Shown: positions 1-8,940 of the stretch, in pieces | Numbering within the stretch: the first letter of the stretch is position 1 | Layout of the letters: each line of letters starts with the position of its first letter | Source of the DNA: Bacteroidetes bacterium GWF2_33_38 | GTDB taxonomy: Bacteria > Bacteroidota > Bacteroidia > Bacteroidales > GWF2-33-38 | DNA: 64,000 nucleotides | Assembly (NCBI GenBank): GCA_001769505.1 | Contig: MEOF01000062.1 | Coordinates: 1 to 64,000 of the forward strand | Reading direction: 5' to 3' | Notes under the pieces: generated by a model | Told to the model about the DNA's origin: nothing | Databases searched by the model: none | What the model saw: the letters and a program-made list of their open reading frames with translations, nothing else | Program-made: the position numbers and the translations under genes

Positions 1-152
1 TAAAATATAGATTAAAAAATCTATCGAATATTTCATTCCTAAATCTTTATCAAAATGTTATATATGAGATGGCTCCGCCAGTAAAATCTAACGGATTAAA
101 CCCATATTCGATATAAACTTTAATGTGTAGATTAAGTATGAAATAATAGGGT

Positions 153-304
153 TTATACCGAATAATTTTTTAGAGAAAATTTCAAATAGTTCGACCACGT
201 AGTGGTCGAACTATTTATAGCTGTACAATCCTGCTATAAACATTCGACTCCTTTGGAGTCATACAAATCTTTAAATTTAGCATATAATTTCTTATTCGGT
301 ATAA
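153..304. repeat. Nested inverted-repeat element
   Basis: TTATACCGAATAA at 153-165 is exactly reverse-complemented at 292-304. Between these arms lie a perfect 15-bp hairpin with a 3-nt loop (184-216, AAATAGTTCGACCAC arm) and a GACTCC/GGAGTC hairpin (246-260). No ORF fits inside. It may be a small non-autonomous element, a structured RNA or a terminator region downstream of the MORN gene. Nothing else is recognised in bases 1-319. Confidence 0.5.
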
Positions 305-319
305 TGTCTACTAATTAAA

Positions 320-1228
320 CTATTCTTTTGGTTGGTGAATATTTAATTCAAATGTTAATGTTACAATAGAAAAAAAACCACCATAGTCATAAAATGTTTC
401 CTGCTCAACATAAATGTATTTATTTCCTTTTCTTAATTTGTAATACCTTTCTAATCCTTCTGAATAATCTATCCCATAGCATTCTGTCCAACCTTCACCA
501 CAACATTTTTTTATAAACCCCGAAATTTCATTGAAAAAAGTATAATCTGAATTTTCAACATCTTTTTCAAATCTTGCTCTATAATAATGATGTGAGTCCC
601 AATTTACAGAACCTTTCTCAAAGGGAGGAAATGAAACATTTGCTTTCCAAGAATAATATTCGGCATCGTCACTGTATGAATCATATTCATACTTCTCGTA
701 TAATCCGGTGAAACAATCGTCAAGACCTGATGAAATTTTATTGAATATGGTACAATCTAACTGACTATTTTGAACAAGGTCTGAGTTATAAAAGTCGTTA
801 GATGAAGGATAACATCCCATATTAAACACTTCTTTTGTGTTAATAAATTCACCATTAAAATAAATACCTTGATGTGTTATTTCTCCAATTGAGTTATACA
901 TAATTCCAGGACCATCTTGTACTCCATCTTTCCAGTAACCTTTGTAAATACTCCCATCTTCATAATTGTAAATCCCAAATCCATTGTATTTATAATCCGC
1001 AAACTCGCCAATATATTTTTCTCCACTCGAATGATAATAAATTCCATGTCCGTCATATTTTCCATTTTTCCATAAACCGACATATTGGGTTCCGTCTTCA
1101 AACAAATAAGTTCCGTAACCGTTGGTGCAATTTCCATTATAGCCAACATTAATATCTGAAGAAGTTTGCGATTTCACAGTTCCTATTAAAACTATGCAAA
1201 CAAATAAGAGGAGTTGGAAATTTTTCAT
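320..1228 (-). CDS. Secreted MORN-repeat protein
   Basis: This protein starts with a typical signal peptide (residues 1-20, ending in VKSQ). MORN repeats fill roughly residues 29-130, recognisable as YVGLWKNGKYDGHGIY and YIGEFADYKYNGFGIY. MORN repeats form beta-hairpin rows and in Bacteroidota are common in exported proteins of unknown role. Residues 135-302 match no family I recognise; they are rich in aromatic and acidic residues and hold several cysteines. The opening motif GNCTNGYGTY recurs in the MORN protein at 2641-3534, so the two are probably paralogues. It is transcribed away from the TPR gene. The MORN assignment is firm, the function unknown. Confidence 0.85.
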   Translation of the reverse strand: MKNFQLLLFVCIVLIGTVKSQTSSDINVGYNGNCTNGYGTYLFEDGTQYVGLWKNGKYDGHGIYYHSSGEKYIGEFADYKYNGFGIYNYEDGSIYKGYWKDGVQDGPGIMYNSIGEITHQGIYFNGEFINTKEVFNMGCYPSSNDFYNSDLVQNSQLDCTIFNKISSGLDDCFTGLYEKYEYDSYSDDAEYYSWKANVSFPPFEKGSVNWDSHHYYRARFEKDVENSDYTFFNEISGFIKKCCGEGWTECYGIDYSEGLERYYKLRKGNKYIYVEQETFYDYGGFFSIVTLTFELNIHQPKE

Positions 1229-1535
1229 AAATATGTTTTTTAGATTTTATTACCCTATTTATTAACAAAAATAAACAAAATACTCAAATGTTAAATATTT
1301 TAAAACTAATACTCAGTAATTGCTATCTAGTTTAAATTGAAATGCTTAAAAGTATATAGCTGAAAAAAATAAAATCTATTTTAATGATATTCGTAGAATA
1401 ATTTTTACCTTTATAATATAAAATTAAAAAACTTCTAAGTATAGATTATTAAAAAATATTTAACTTTGGTAAGAATGAATAAAAGTTAACAATAATTGAG
1501 CATTTTTTTTTAAATTTATAATACCATTAAAAACC
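1229..1535. other. Divergent AT-rich intergenic region
   Basis: About 300 bases separate the leftward MORN gene from the rightward TPR gene. Apart from the promoter-like box listed separately, only AT-rich sequence is seen. The minus-strand ORF at 1460-1684 overlaps the TPR start and has no protein-like features. Confidence 0.5.
1461..1468 (+). promoter_or_regulatory. Bacteroidota-type -7 box
   Basis: TAACTTTG fits the Bacteroidota sigma-ABfr consensus TAnnTTTG and lies about 68 nt upstream of the TPR-gene ATG. No clear TTTG is present at -33, so the call is tentative. Confidence 0.4.
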
Positions 1536-2630
1536 ATGAAAAAAATAATTAAAATTAGTTTTGTAATACTAGGATTAATCATCTGTACAAACCTAACTGC
1601 ACAGACAAGTAAAGAATACAACGATAGCGGCGAAAAAGCATTTGGGGAGCAACGATATGAAGATGCATTCAATTTATTTGACAAAGCAGTAAAAGCAGAT
1701 AATAGTTTTGCTATTGGATATGGAAATCGCGGATATTTGTACTATATGTTTGGAGAGTATGAAAAAGCCCTTGCCGATCAAAACAAAGCGATTGAACTAG
1801 CTCCTGACACAGCTATACTTTGGATAAATAGGGGGCTATTATATATAGCAATGGGAAATTTTAATTCAGCCTTGTCAGATATCACAAAATACCTATCGTT
1901 TGCACCAAACGATGGAGGAGGTTATTTTTTTAGGGCTCAAGCTTTTGCAGGAAAGAATCTTTACGATAAAGCTATCGTAGATTTAAACAAAAGCATCGAG
2001 TTAGCTCCTACTCCCGAAGTTTTTGATATGAGAGGTCAAATGTACAAAAGACTTGAAAAATTTGATCTGGCTATTGCAGATTTTGATCAAGCCTTGGCTT
2101 TAAATCCCCAATTTACATCTGCCATTTTAAACAAAGCACAAGCCATGAACTCAGTTGGAAAAACTACCGAAGCAATCGAAATTATTAATAAAGCCATTGA
2201 TGCCGGCTATTTCACAGGAAATCCTTCAGGGTACTCACTCGTTGGAAATTTATATGGTAGCATTGGCAATTTTACAGAAGCTGTAAATAATTTTAGAAAA
2301 TGTGAAGCAGCTGGAAGCAAAGATGCTAACATGTATAATAACAAGGCTGCCTGCGAAATTGAATTAACTTTGTTGGACGATGCTCTTTCATCAATAAATA
2401 AATCATTGGAGTTTGAGCCAGGTGTTTTCAATTCGTATATGACTAGAGCAAATATTTATTACAGATTGGGAAAATTTGAAGCTGGTCTTCTAGATGCAGA
2501 GAAAGCTGTGAGCATGGAACCTGATAATCTTGGAGCTCTCAATGCAAAAGGTCTTTTCCTTTTAGATTTAGGCAGGAGAAGCGAAGCAGAAGCTGTAGGC
2601 AAAAGGATTGAAGAATTGCAAAATAAATAA
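1536..2630 (+). CDS. Secreted TPR-repeat protein
   Basis: A signal peptide (residues 1-22, ending LTAQ) is followed by tetratricopeptide repeats over the rest of the 364 residues, about nine in number. Clear units include AIGYGNRGYLYYMFGEYEKA and AILWINRGLLYIAMGNFNSA. TPR solenoids mediate protein-protein contacts, and the signal peptide places this one in the periplasm or outer envelope. The next gene, a MORN protein, begins 10 nt after the stop, so the two are probably co-transcribed. No catalytic domain is visible, and the partner is unknown. Confidence 0.85.
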   Translation: MKKIIKISFVILGLIICTNLTAQTSKEYNDSGEKAFGEQRYEDAFNLFDKAVKADNSFAIGYGNRGYLYYMFGEYEKALADQNKAIELAPDTAILWINRGLLYIAMGNFNSALSDITKYLSFAPNDGGGYFFRAQAFAGKNLYDKAIVDLNKSIELAPTPEVFDMRGQMYKRLEKFDLAIADFDQALALNPQFTSAILNKAQAMNSVGKTTEAIEIINKAIDAGYFTGNPSGYSLVGNLYGSIGNFTEAVNNFRKCEAAGSKDANMYNNKAACEIELTLLDDALSSINKSLEFEPGVFNSYMTRANIYYRLGKFEAGLLDAEKAVSMEPDNLGALNAKGLFLLDLGRRSEAEAVGKRIEELQNK

Positions 2631-2640
2631 AGTACTTCAA

Positions 2641-3534
2641 ATGAGCAAATTCATAATATACCTTGTTCTATCGTTATTATTAAATAACACAAGTTTTGCT
2701 CAATGCCTAAAAGGAGACTGCCAAAACGGAAACGGAAAATATGATTTTGGCTGGTGTGTTTACGAAGGACAATTTAAAAGTGGACTGATGCACGGTGTAG
2801 GTACAATAGATTATGGTGGTAACGAGAAGTTTACTGGCGAATTTACCGATGGCAAAGAAAATGGGAAAGGAATTCTTTACCATGCAGATGGAAGTTCCGA
2901 AAATGTAGAATTCAACATGGGAACACAAGTAAAGAAATCTACAACAGTATTCGTTGATATTGGAGAACCGATTGCTCCGACAAAAGGCTGCCTTGAAGGA
3001 GATTGTGTGAACGGTTACGGAACATACGTATATCCTGGCGGTAACAAATATGTAGGATATTTTAATAATTGTGCTCGTGAAGGGCATGGCACATGTTTTC
3101 TTGCAAATGGAGACCGTTTCGAGGGGTTATGCCACAATAACTACTACCTATCAGGAATATATTATTACTCAAACGGATATAAATTTAGGGGCAAATATGA
3201 TGATGAAGGATACGAATATAATGGAGCATATTACTCGCCAAAAGGAGATTCTATTGAAGTCAAAGACGGGAAAGAAATTATTCCTCCCCCTCCACCACCT
3301 CAACCCCAAACCATGCTTTGCCCTACTTGCAAAGGAAGTGGCCAAATAATTTCAGGAGGAGGCATGAGATACGGAAAAATCGAAAAAAATTACCTTATGG
3401 GACATACTGTTGACGATGTAACTAAAATTGGATCGTGGGGCGGAACTGTAACAAGTTATGGCGTTTCATGTAGTCCTGTAACATTTGAAACATGCCCTAC
3501 ATGCAATGGGTATAGGCTTGTCGAAAAAAAATAA
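2641..3534 (+). CDS. Secreted MORN protein with DnaJ-like cysteine pairs
   Basis: The track start at 2608 overlaps the TPR stop. The ATG at 2641 opens directly onto a signal peptide (MSKFIIYLVLSLLLNN, ending SFAQ) and is preferred. Two MORN blocks each begin with a related motif, CLKGDCQNGNGKY and CLEGDCVNGYGTY, indicating internal duplication. A proline run (PPPPPPQPQ) leads to a C-terminal region with CPTCKGSG and CPTCNGYR. These resemble the CxxCxGxG zinc-binding units of DnaJ, with about 50 residues between the pairs. One zinc ion bound by the four cysteines is plausible. It probably forms an operon with the TPR gene. Function unknown. Confidence 0.82.
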   Translation: MSKFIIYLVLSLLLNNTSFAQCLKGDCQNGNGKYDFGWCVYEGQFKSGLMHGVGTIDYGGNEKFTGEFTDGKENGKGILYHADGSSENVEFNMGTQVKKSTTVFVDIGEPIAPTKGCLEGDCVNGYGTYVYPGGNKYVGYFNNCAREGHGTCFLANGDRFEGLCHNNYYLSGIYYYSNGYKFRGKYDDEGYEYNGAYYSPKGDSIEVKDGKEIIPPPPPPQPQTMLCPTCKGSGQIISGGGMRYGKIEKNYLMGHTVDDVTKIGSWGGTVTSYGVSCSPVTFETCPTCNGYRLVEKK

Positions 3535-3603
3535 TGTCATTCAATAAAATGGGGTATGATTTAATCAATACTTCGGTTAATTTTTGTAAACCTCTGATTT
3601 TAA

Positions 3604-3688
3604 GAACTTTGCCAAAGCTTGAGTTGAATTGAAATATTGCTGATTATCAGCGTGTTATACTTTGGTTAAAATCAACTTTGGCAAAGTT
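3604..3688. repeat. Inverted repeat AACTTTGCCAAAG
   Basis: The 13-base arm at 3604-3616 is exactly reverse-complemented at 3676-3688, and the right-hand copy is itself nearly palindromic. It could fold at the 3' end of the MORN transcript. There is no strong T-run, so it is not a clear intrinsic terminator. Confidence 0.45.
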
Positions 3689-3740
3689 GAACGAACTATT
3701 GATTTAATACAATGAATTAAAAATTATCTCAATAAACTTT

Positions 3741-3774
3741 ATCCCCCAGCTACCACCAGCCTCAGCCATGTGGT
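3741..3774 (-). repeat. 34-bp intergenic repeat, copy A
   Basis: Read on the minus strand this matches 57291-57324 at 28 of 34 positions, including an exact 14-base GGTAGCTGGGGGAT. It lies between genes and contains no ORF of its own. Confidence 0.55.
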
Positions 3775-4159
3775 AAAAAAAAGAATAAAATTGAGTAATG
3801 AGCAGAAATTGTAAGATTCCGCCTTTGATGGTTTTATCACCAACAAACGAATGGATAGTTGAAATTTATATGAAAAAGAATATATTGAAAACGTGAAAAA
3901 AGATGTTGGTGATAACACCAACATCGGGAAAAAACAAAAGTTTTAAAAACAGGAGTGATAAAAATATCCTTGTCATTATATATATAAGGATGTTTCATTC
4001 TTTCACAAATTTAATTTCGGGAATTATTGATTATAACTTCTTGCCTAAAATTAATTTTCAAATAACCAAATACTTAATTCTGAGTAATTATCACTTTTTA
4101 TAATCGAACTCAAGTTTTTACTATCTAAATTTTAACCGTCAATTAATAATTAAATTTCT

Positions 4160-4167
4160 TATTTTTG
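4160..4167 (+). promoter_or_regulatory. Bacteroidota-type -7 box for the E1 gene
   Basis: TATTTTTG fits TAnnTTTG and ends 22 nt before the ATG at 4190. The -33 element is not obvious. Confidence 0.4.
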
Positions 4168-4189
4168 CTTTGAAAAGCTATAATATTAT

Positions 4190-6616
4190 ATGGACGAAAA
4201 AAGCAAAATCAGTTTCGACGACTTTAAGACAGAAGTGTTAAAAGATTATTACACTGCCGTATTGAGTCGCGAAATAAGCGTTATTGGACGCAAGGAGGTG
4301 CTTAACGGAAAAGCAAAGTTCGGAATTTTTGGCGATGGAAAAGAAATTGCTCAACTTGCAATGGCAAAGGTTTTTGAAAACGGCGATTTTCGTTCGGGAT
4401 ATTATCGCGATCAAACTTTTATGTTGGCAGCCGAAATGATGACCGCAAAAGAAATTTTTGCACAATTGTATGGCGATACATCGTTGAAAAACAATCCCTC
4501 TAACGGAGGAAGGTTAATGAATAATCATTTTGCTACACGTAGTTTAAACGAAGACGGTTCATGGAAAAAAATTGTGAATCAAAAAAACTCATCGCCCGAC
4601 ATTTCTCCTACGGCAGGGCAGATGCCTCGTTTACTTGGATTGGCATCGGCTTCAAGAATTTATCGCAATATGTCAATAGAAAGTAAGCAAGCTGATTTTA
4701 GTAATTTTACACGAAATGGAAACGAAGTTGCTTTTGGAACCATTGGCGATGCAAGTACGTCAGAAGGTCATTTTTTCGAAACGATGAATGCTGCCGGAGT
4801 TATGCAAGTTCCTTTAGCTATGTCGGTCTGGGACGATGGTTGGGGAATTTCGGTTTCAAAAAAATATCAAACCACTAAGCAAAGTATTTCCGAATTGCTC
4901 AAAGGACTTAAAAGAGATGAGCGGTCAGATGGTTTTTTAATTTATAAGGCAAAAGGTTGGGATTATCCCGAATTGTGCAAAATATATAAAGAGGGCGTTT
5001 CGATTTGTCGCGAGCAACATATTCCGGTATTGTTTCACATCGAAGAAATGACTCAACCCAACGGTCATTCCACTTCCGGTTCGCACGAGCGATATAAGTC
5101 GAAAGAACGACTGAATTGGGAAACGGAATTCGATCCAATCAGTAAAATGCGTGAATGGCTTATCGAAACCCATATCGCTAATAATACAGAACTAGATAAC
5201 ATCGAAAACAAAGCAAAAACAGAAGCCTTGCAAGCCAAAAAAGATGCTTGGAATGATTTTCAAAATCCTATTAAAGAAGAAAAGACCGAATTATTGAATC
5301 TTATTAATAGCGAATTTTCGTGTGGTGCTTGTCCTAAGCAAGATAAGATTGATTATATTGTAAATGAATTACAGAAAATTCAAACTCCAATTAGAAAAGA
5401 TAATTTTAGTTCGGCAAAAAAAATTCTTCGATATGTTTGCCAAACCTGCGGAGTTGAAAAACCATTAAAAAAAGGCTTGGCTAATTGGCTAAGCGAAAAA
5501 TATAACGAAAACGCAGATAGATACAGTAGTCATTTATACAGTAAAAGCGAAAATTCAGCCTTGAAAGTTGTCGCAATTCCTGCAGCATTTTCAGAAAATT
5601 CGGCACATGTCCAAGGTCGTGAGATTATTCGCGATAACTTCGATATATTATTTTCAACATATCCAGAATTATTAACCTTTGGCGAAGATTCTGGGCGATT
5701 AGGTGATGTAAATCAAGGACTGGAAGGTTTACAAGAAAAATACGGCGAAAACAGAATATTTGATACCGGAATACGCGAAGCGACCATTCTAGGACAAGCA
5801 ATTGGATTAGCTTTGCGAGGATTTAGACCGATTGCCGAAATACAATATTTCGATTATTTATTGTATGCATTGCAAACCATGAGCGACGATTTGGCAACTA
5901 TGCTATATCGTACCAAAGGAGGGCAAAAAGCTCCTGTGATTATTCGTACTCGAGGACACCGCCTCGAAGGAGTTTGGCACTCAGGTTCGCCATTGAGTAT
6001 GGTCATAAATTCGATTCGTGGAATTTATGTTTGTGTTCCCCGAAACATGAATCAAGCTGCTGGATTTTACAATACTTTGTTAAAATCTGACGATACTGCA
6101 CTGGTTGTTGAACCGTTAAATGGGTATAGAGTTAAAGAAAAACGACCAGACAACATTGGTGAATATTGTATACAGCTGGGTGTGCCAGAAATTTTGAACG
6201 AAGGAACAGATATTGCCATTGTAACTTATGGTTCGTGCGTTCGTATTGCTCAAGATGCGGTTATTCAGCTTAGCGAATTTAATATTTCGTGCGAGTTGAT
6301 TGACGTACAAACCTTACTTCCGTTTGATATTAATCACACAATTTTGCAGTCGATAAAGAAAACAAATAAAGTGTTATTTTTTGACGAAGATGTTCCCGGG
6401 GGAGCGACTGCTTTTATGATGCAAAAGGTATTGGAAGAGCAAAAGGCATTTCAATATCTCGATTCGGCTCCGCGAACACTAACTGCAAAAGAACATCGTC
6501 CGGCTTATACAACCGATGGCGATTATTTTTCAAATCCGAATGCTGAAGATGTTTTCGAACGAGTTTACGAAATAATGAACGAATATAATCCAACGAAATA
6601 TCCAAAAATATACTAG
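4190..6616 (+). CDS. Fused alpha/beta 2-oxoacid dehydrogenase E1
   Basis: This thiamine-diphosphate enzyme would decarboxylate a 2-oxoacid (branched-chain oxoacid or pyruvate type) and pass the acyl group to a lipoyl E2. Residues about 1-340 are the alpha part, with RSGYYRDQTF and the ThDP/Mg motif GDASTSEGHFFE leading to VWDDGWGIS. Residues about 455-808 are the beta part, with FGEDSGRLGDVNQGLEGLQE and FDTGIREATILG. A linker with four cysteines (CGACPKQ, CQTCG) joins them. Fused E1 chains are common in Bacteroidota. No E2 or E3 gene is adjacent, so the complex partners must be elsewhere. The substrate cannot be told from sequence alone. Confidence 0.88.
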   Translation: MDEKSKISFDDFKTEVLKDYYTAVLSREISVIGRKEVLNGKAKFGIFGDGKEIAQLAMAKVFENGDFRSGYYRDQTFMLAAEMMTAKEIFAQLYGDTSLKNNPSNGGRLMNNHFATRSLNEDGSWKKIVNQKNSSPDISPTAGQMPRLLGLASASRIYRNMSIESKQADFSNFTRNGNEVAFGTIGDASTSEGHFFETMNAAGVMQVPLAMSVWDDGWGISVSKKYQTTKQSISELLKGLKRDERSDGFLIYKAKGWDYPELCKIYKEGVSICREQHIPVLFHIEEMTQPNGHSTSGSHERYKSKERLNWETEFDPISKMREWLIETHIANNTELDNIENKAKTEALQAKKDAWNDFQNPIKEEKTELLNLINSEFSCGACPKQDKIDYIVNELQKIQTPIRKDNFSSAKKILRYVCQTCGVEKPLKKGLANWLSEKYNENADRYSSHLYSKSENSALKVVAIPAAFSENSAHVQGREIIRDNFDILFSTYPELLTFGEDSGRLGDVNQGLEGLQEKYGENRIFDTGIREATILGQAIGLALRGFRPIAEIQYFDYLLYALQTMSDDLATMLYRTKGGQKAPVIIRTRGHRLEGVWHSGSPLSMVINSIRGIYVCVPRNMNQAAGFYNTLLKSDDTALVVEPLNGYRVKEKRPDNIGEYCIQLGVPEILNEGTDIAIVTYGSCVRIAQDAVIQLSEFNISCELIDVQTLLPFDINHTILQSIKKTNKVLFFDEDVPGGATAFMMQKVLEEQKAFQYLDSAPRTLTAKEHRPAYTTDGDYFSNPNAEDVFERVYEIMNEYNPTKYPKIY

Positions 6617-6647
6617 AAAAGCGGAGAAATTTAGCAATAAATAAGGG

Positions 6648-6685
6648 GCTGATTTTTCATAGGAAATTCGGAATGATAAAATGTT
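6648..6685. repeat. Degenerate copy of the TTTCGA-type intergenic element
   Basis: The segment containing CATAGGAAATTCGGAATGAT closely matches CATAGGAAATTCGAAATGAC at 18385-18404, inside the larger repeat cluster in the redox operon. It lies just downstream of the E1 gene. Confidence 0.5.
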
Positions 6686-6781
6686 AAGAATAAAATGTTA
6701 AAAACTCAATCTTATGACTTCTAACATCTAACTTCTATTTCTTAACTTTACAAACTTGAAATTTTTTTAACTCTACTAGCG

Positions 6782-7843
6782 ATGGCTACAAAAAAGAAAA
6801 ATAATAAAAAACAAATTATCAGGATTATTCTCATTTTCTTTCTTATTCTCATTGCTTCTGCAGCTTTTTTTTCGTACGATTCGTATAAAAAAATTTATGC
6901 TCCCAATGTTGTTCTTAAAAACTCATCTGACAAATTTTTGTATGTAAAAACAGGCTATGAATTCAACGATTTAGTGAATCTCTTGTATGAAAAAAACCTT
7001 ATAAATAATCGAAGTTCATTTGAATGGGTTTCCGAGTTAAAAGAATTTTCAGTGGTTAAGCCTGGAAGATATCGATTAAGAGACGGAATGAGTAATAACG
7101 AACTCATAAATTTGCTTCGTTCGGGAAATCAAGAACCGATAAATGTTACGTTTACAAACATTAGAACTAAGGCTCAATTAGCCGGAAGGCTTGGTCGAAA
7201 AATAGAAGCTGATTCGTTATCGATAATCTCATTGCTCACAGATTCTGATTTTTGCTCAAAATATGGATTTACAACGAATACAGTAATGACGATGTTTATC
7301 CCAAATACCTACGAATTTTTTTGGAATACTTCTGCCGAAGAGTTTTTTGCCCGAATGGCTGAAGAATACAAAGCCTTTTGGACCGACGAACGAAAACAAA
7401 AAGCAAATAATATAGGGCTGAGCCAGTCTGATGTTTCGATTTTGGCTTCAATTGTTGAACTTGAATCGCAAAAAAAGGACGAACGTCCGATTATTGCTGG
7501 AGTATATATGAATAGACTTAAACGAAATATGCTTTTACAGGCTGATCCCACAGTAATTTATGCCGTAGGCGATTTTACAATTAATCGAGTATTGAAAGTC
7601 CATTTGCAATACGATTCGCCATATAATACATATAAATATTTAGGTTTACCTCCTGGACCAATCTATTTTCCTTCTATTTCGGCAATCGATGCTGTTTTAA
7701 ACTACGAAAAGCATAGTTATATTTATTTCTGTGCAAAAGAAGATTTTTCGGGTTATCACAATTTTGCTGAAACGATGGCTCAGCATTCAGTTAATGCTCG
7801 AAAATTTCAAAAAGCATTAAACAAACGAAACATAATGAAATAA
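6782..7843 (+). CDS. mltG: Endolytic murein transglycosylase MltG (YceG-like)
   Basis: MltG cleaves nascent glycan strands in the periplasm and limits peptidoglycan chain length. A lysine-rich start precedes one membrane helix (residues about 11-31), leaving the rest outside the cytoplasm. A LysM-like segment follows, then the YceG catalytic core with ILASIVELES and LLQADPTVIYAVG. The first glutamate of IVELES matches the catalytic residue of E. coli MltG (IVEKE). The length of 353 residues is normal. The gene appears to stand alone, separated from the E1 gene by 165 nt. Confidence 0.92.
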   Translation: MATKKKNNKKQIIRIILIFFLILIASAAFFSYDSYKKIYAPNVVLKNSSDKFLYVKTGYEFNDLVNLLYEKNLINNRSSFEWVSELKEFSVVKPGRYRLRDGMSNNELINLLRSGNQEPINVTFTNIRTKAQLAGRLGRKIEADSLSIISLLTDSDFCSKYGFTTNTVMTMFIPNTYEFFWNTSAEEFFARMAEEYKAFWTDERKQKANNIGLSQSDVSILASIVELESQKKDERPIIAGVYMNRLKRNMLLQADPTVIYAVGDFTINRVLKVHLQYDSPYNTYKYLGLPPGPIYFPSISAIDAVLNYEKHSYIYFCAKEDFSGYHNFAETMAQHSVNARKFQKALNKRNIMK

Positions 7844-8016
7844 ATATGTAGGGTTAATATTGTTATGATTTCCTTTAAAAATCGGAAGCGATAATCCTTT
7901 TTTGTGGTCTTGCATGTTCAAATGATGCTTTCTCCCTTCGTTGAGATTATCGCCAGCGAAATAAATATTTTTTTGAAGTTAATGGGAAAAATTCCAACGA
8001 GAGAGCTAATGTTTTT

Positions 8017-8706
8017 TTAACCCAATTCACTAATTTTCCTCAGACTGTCTTTTTGCAGCAGTTCCATTTCTCCATTATTATCTGATATTAGTCCACTTTC
8101 TTTGAAATCTTTTAATGCTCTTACTACGCTCATTACTGATAATCCGGTAAATTCAGCAATATCTTTTCTTGTCAACGACAAGTGAAATTTATCAGAATAA
8201 TAAATGTATTTTGCTAAGAACAAAAGTGTCTCAGCAATTCTACCATTAATTTGTTTTTGAGTTAACGAAAATATTTTATCGAAGTGATAAAACGTACATT
8301 TGGTCATGGTTGAAATAATAGAAGCCGCGAATTCTCCATTTGTTTTGACAAGGTTTTCAATTGTTTTTTTATCAATTGCACAAACTGTTGTATCTTCAAC
8401 GGCAGCCACTGAATACTGTAAAAAATCATCTCGAAATAATGATGGCAAACCAATTAGAGTTCCTTTGGGATATAAACTTAAAATTAAATTATCTTTTTCA
8501 TTAATCTCTTTATAAACTTTAGTTAAACCTTTTTGTACAAATAAAATGTGAGTTACGAAAGAACCTTGTTTAGCTATAACCTCTCCTTTTTTATACCGCA
8601 ACTCAACCCTTTTGGGCGAAATATTATCAAGTTCATCGACAGAAAGTTGTCTAAAACATGACGATTTGTTTTCACAAGCTAAACAAATATGTTCTGAGGT
8701 ACTCAT
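8017..8706 (-). CDS. FNR-like Crp-family regulator with four conserved cysteines
   Basis: This 229-residue protein has a cyclic-nucleotide-binding-like sensor domain (about 25-145) and a C-terminal winged helix with DIAEFTGLSVMSVVRALKDF as recognition region. Cysteines C8, C11 and C17 reproduce the spacing C-x2-C-x5-C of E. coli FNR C20, C23 and C29. C109 in EDTTVCAID aligns with FNR C122 (ETSMVCEIP). These four bind the oxygen-labile 4Fe-4S cluster in FNR, so oxygen sensing is a strong inference. The gene diverges from the redox-pump operon across a 234-bp gap, making that operon a likely target. Redox or NO sensing is the alternative. Confidence 0.88.
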   Translation of the reverse strand: MSTSEHICLACENKSSCFRQLSVDELDNISPKRVELRYKKGEVIAKQGSFVTHILFVQKGLTKVYKEINEKDNLILSLYPKGTLIGLPSLFRDDFLQYSVAAVEDTTVCAIDKKTIENLVKTNGEFAASIISTMTKCTFYHFDKIFSLTQKQINGRIAETLLFLAKYIYYSDKFHLSLTRKDIAEFTGLSVMSVVRALKDFKESGLISDNNGEMELLQKDSLRKISELG

Positions 8707-8837
8707 CTTTACTGGTTTATAAATATTTATAAATCAAAACATTAATAAAATAAACTAACAAAAATCTATTCATCTATTAACATAAATCTATTTTGTAATA
8801 TATAAAAAACGACTTATAGGTCTTCTAATTTATAATG

Positions 8838-8845
8838 CAAATATA
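8838..8845 (-). promoter_or_regulatory. Possible -7 box for the FNR-like gene
   Basis: On the minus strand this reads TATATTTG, fitting TAnnTTTG, about 130 nt upstream of the regulator's start. No equally good match was found for the rightward operon. Confidence 0.3.
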
Positions 8846-8940
8846 TCTAATAAAACGATGTTTTCAAAAGTTATAAATTAACATATCTATATCTTTATCA
8901 TTATAAAATTTTACAAAAAAATTAAATAATATTAATCTTG

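Larger units (their letters stand above)
3535..4189. other. Intergenic region without a credible gene
   Basis: Two short ORFs on the track (3739-3924 minus, 3903-4103 plus) overlap each other and a repeat and look non-coding. The region holds an inverted pair, AACTTTGCCAAAG at 3604-3616 and CTTTGGCAAAGTT at 3676-3688, a copy of the 34-bp repeat, and a promoter-like box near the right end. Confidence 0.5.

Noticed and set aside
877-1149. 90-residue minus ORF
   Set aside because: Lies wholly inside the MORN gene in another frame and reflects its repeat structure.
3739-4103. Two overlapping small ORFs (3739-3924 minus, 3903-4103 plus)
   Set aside because: No signal peptide or domain; they cover a repeat and AT-rich DNA.
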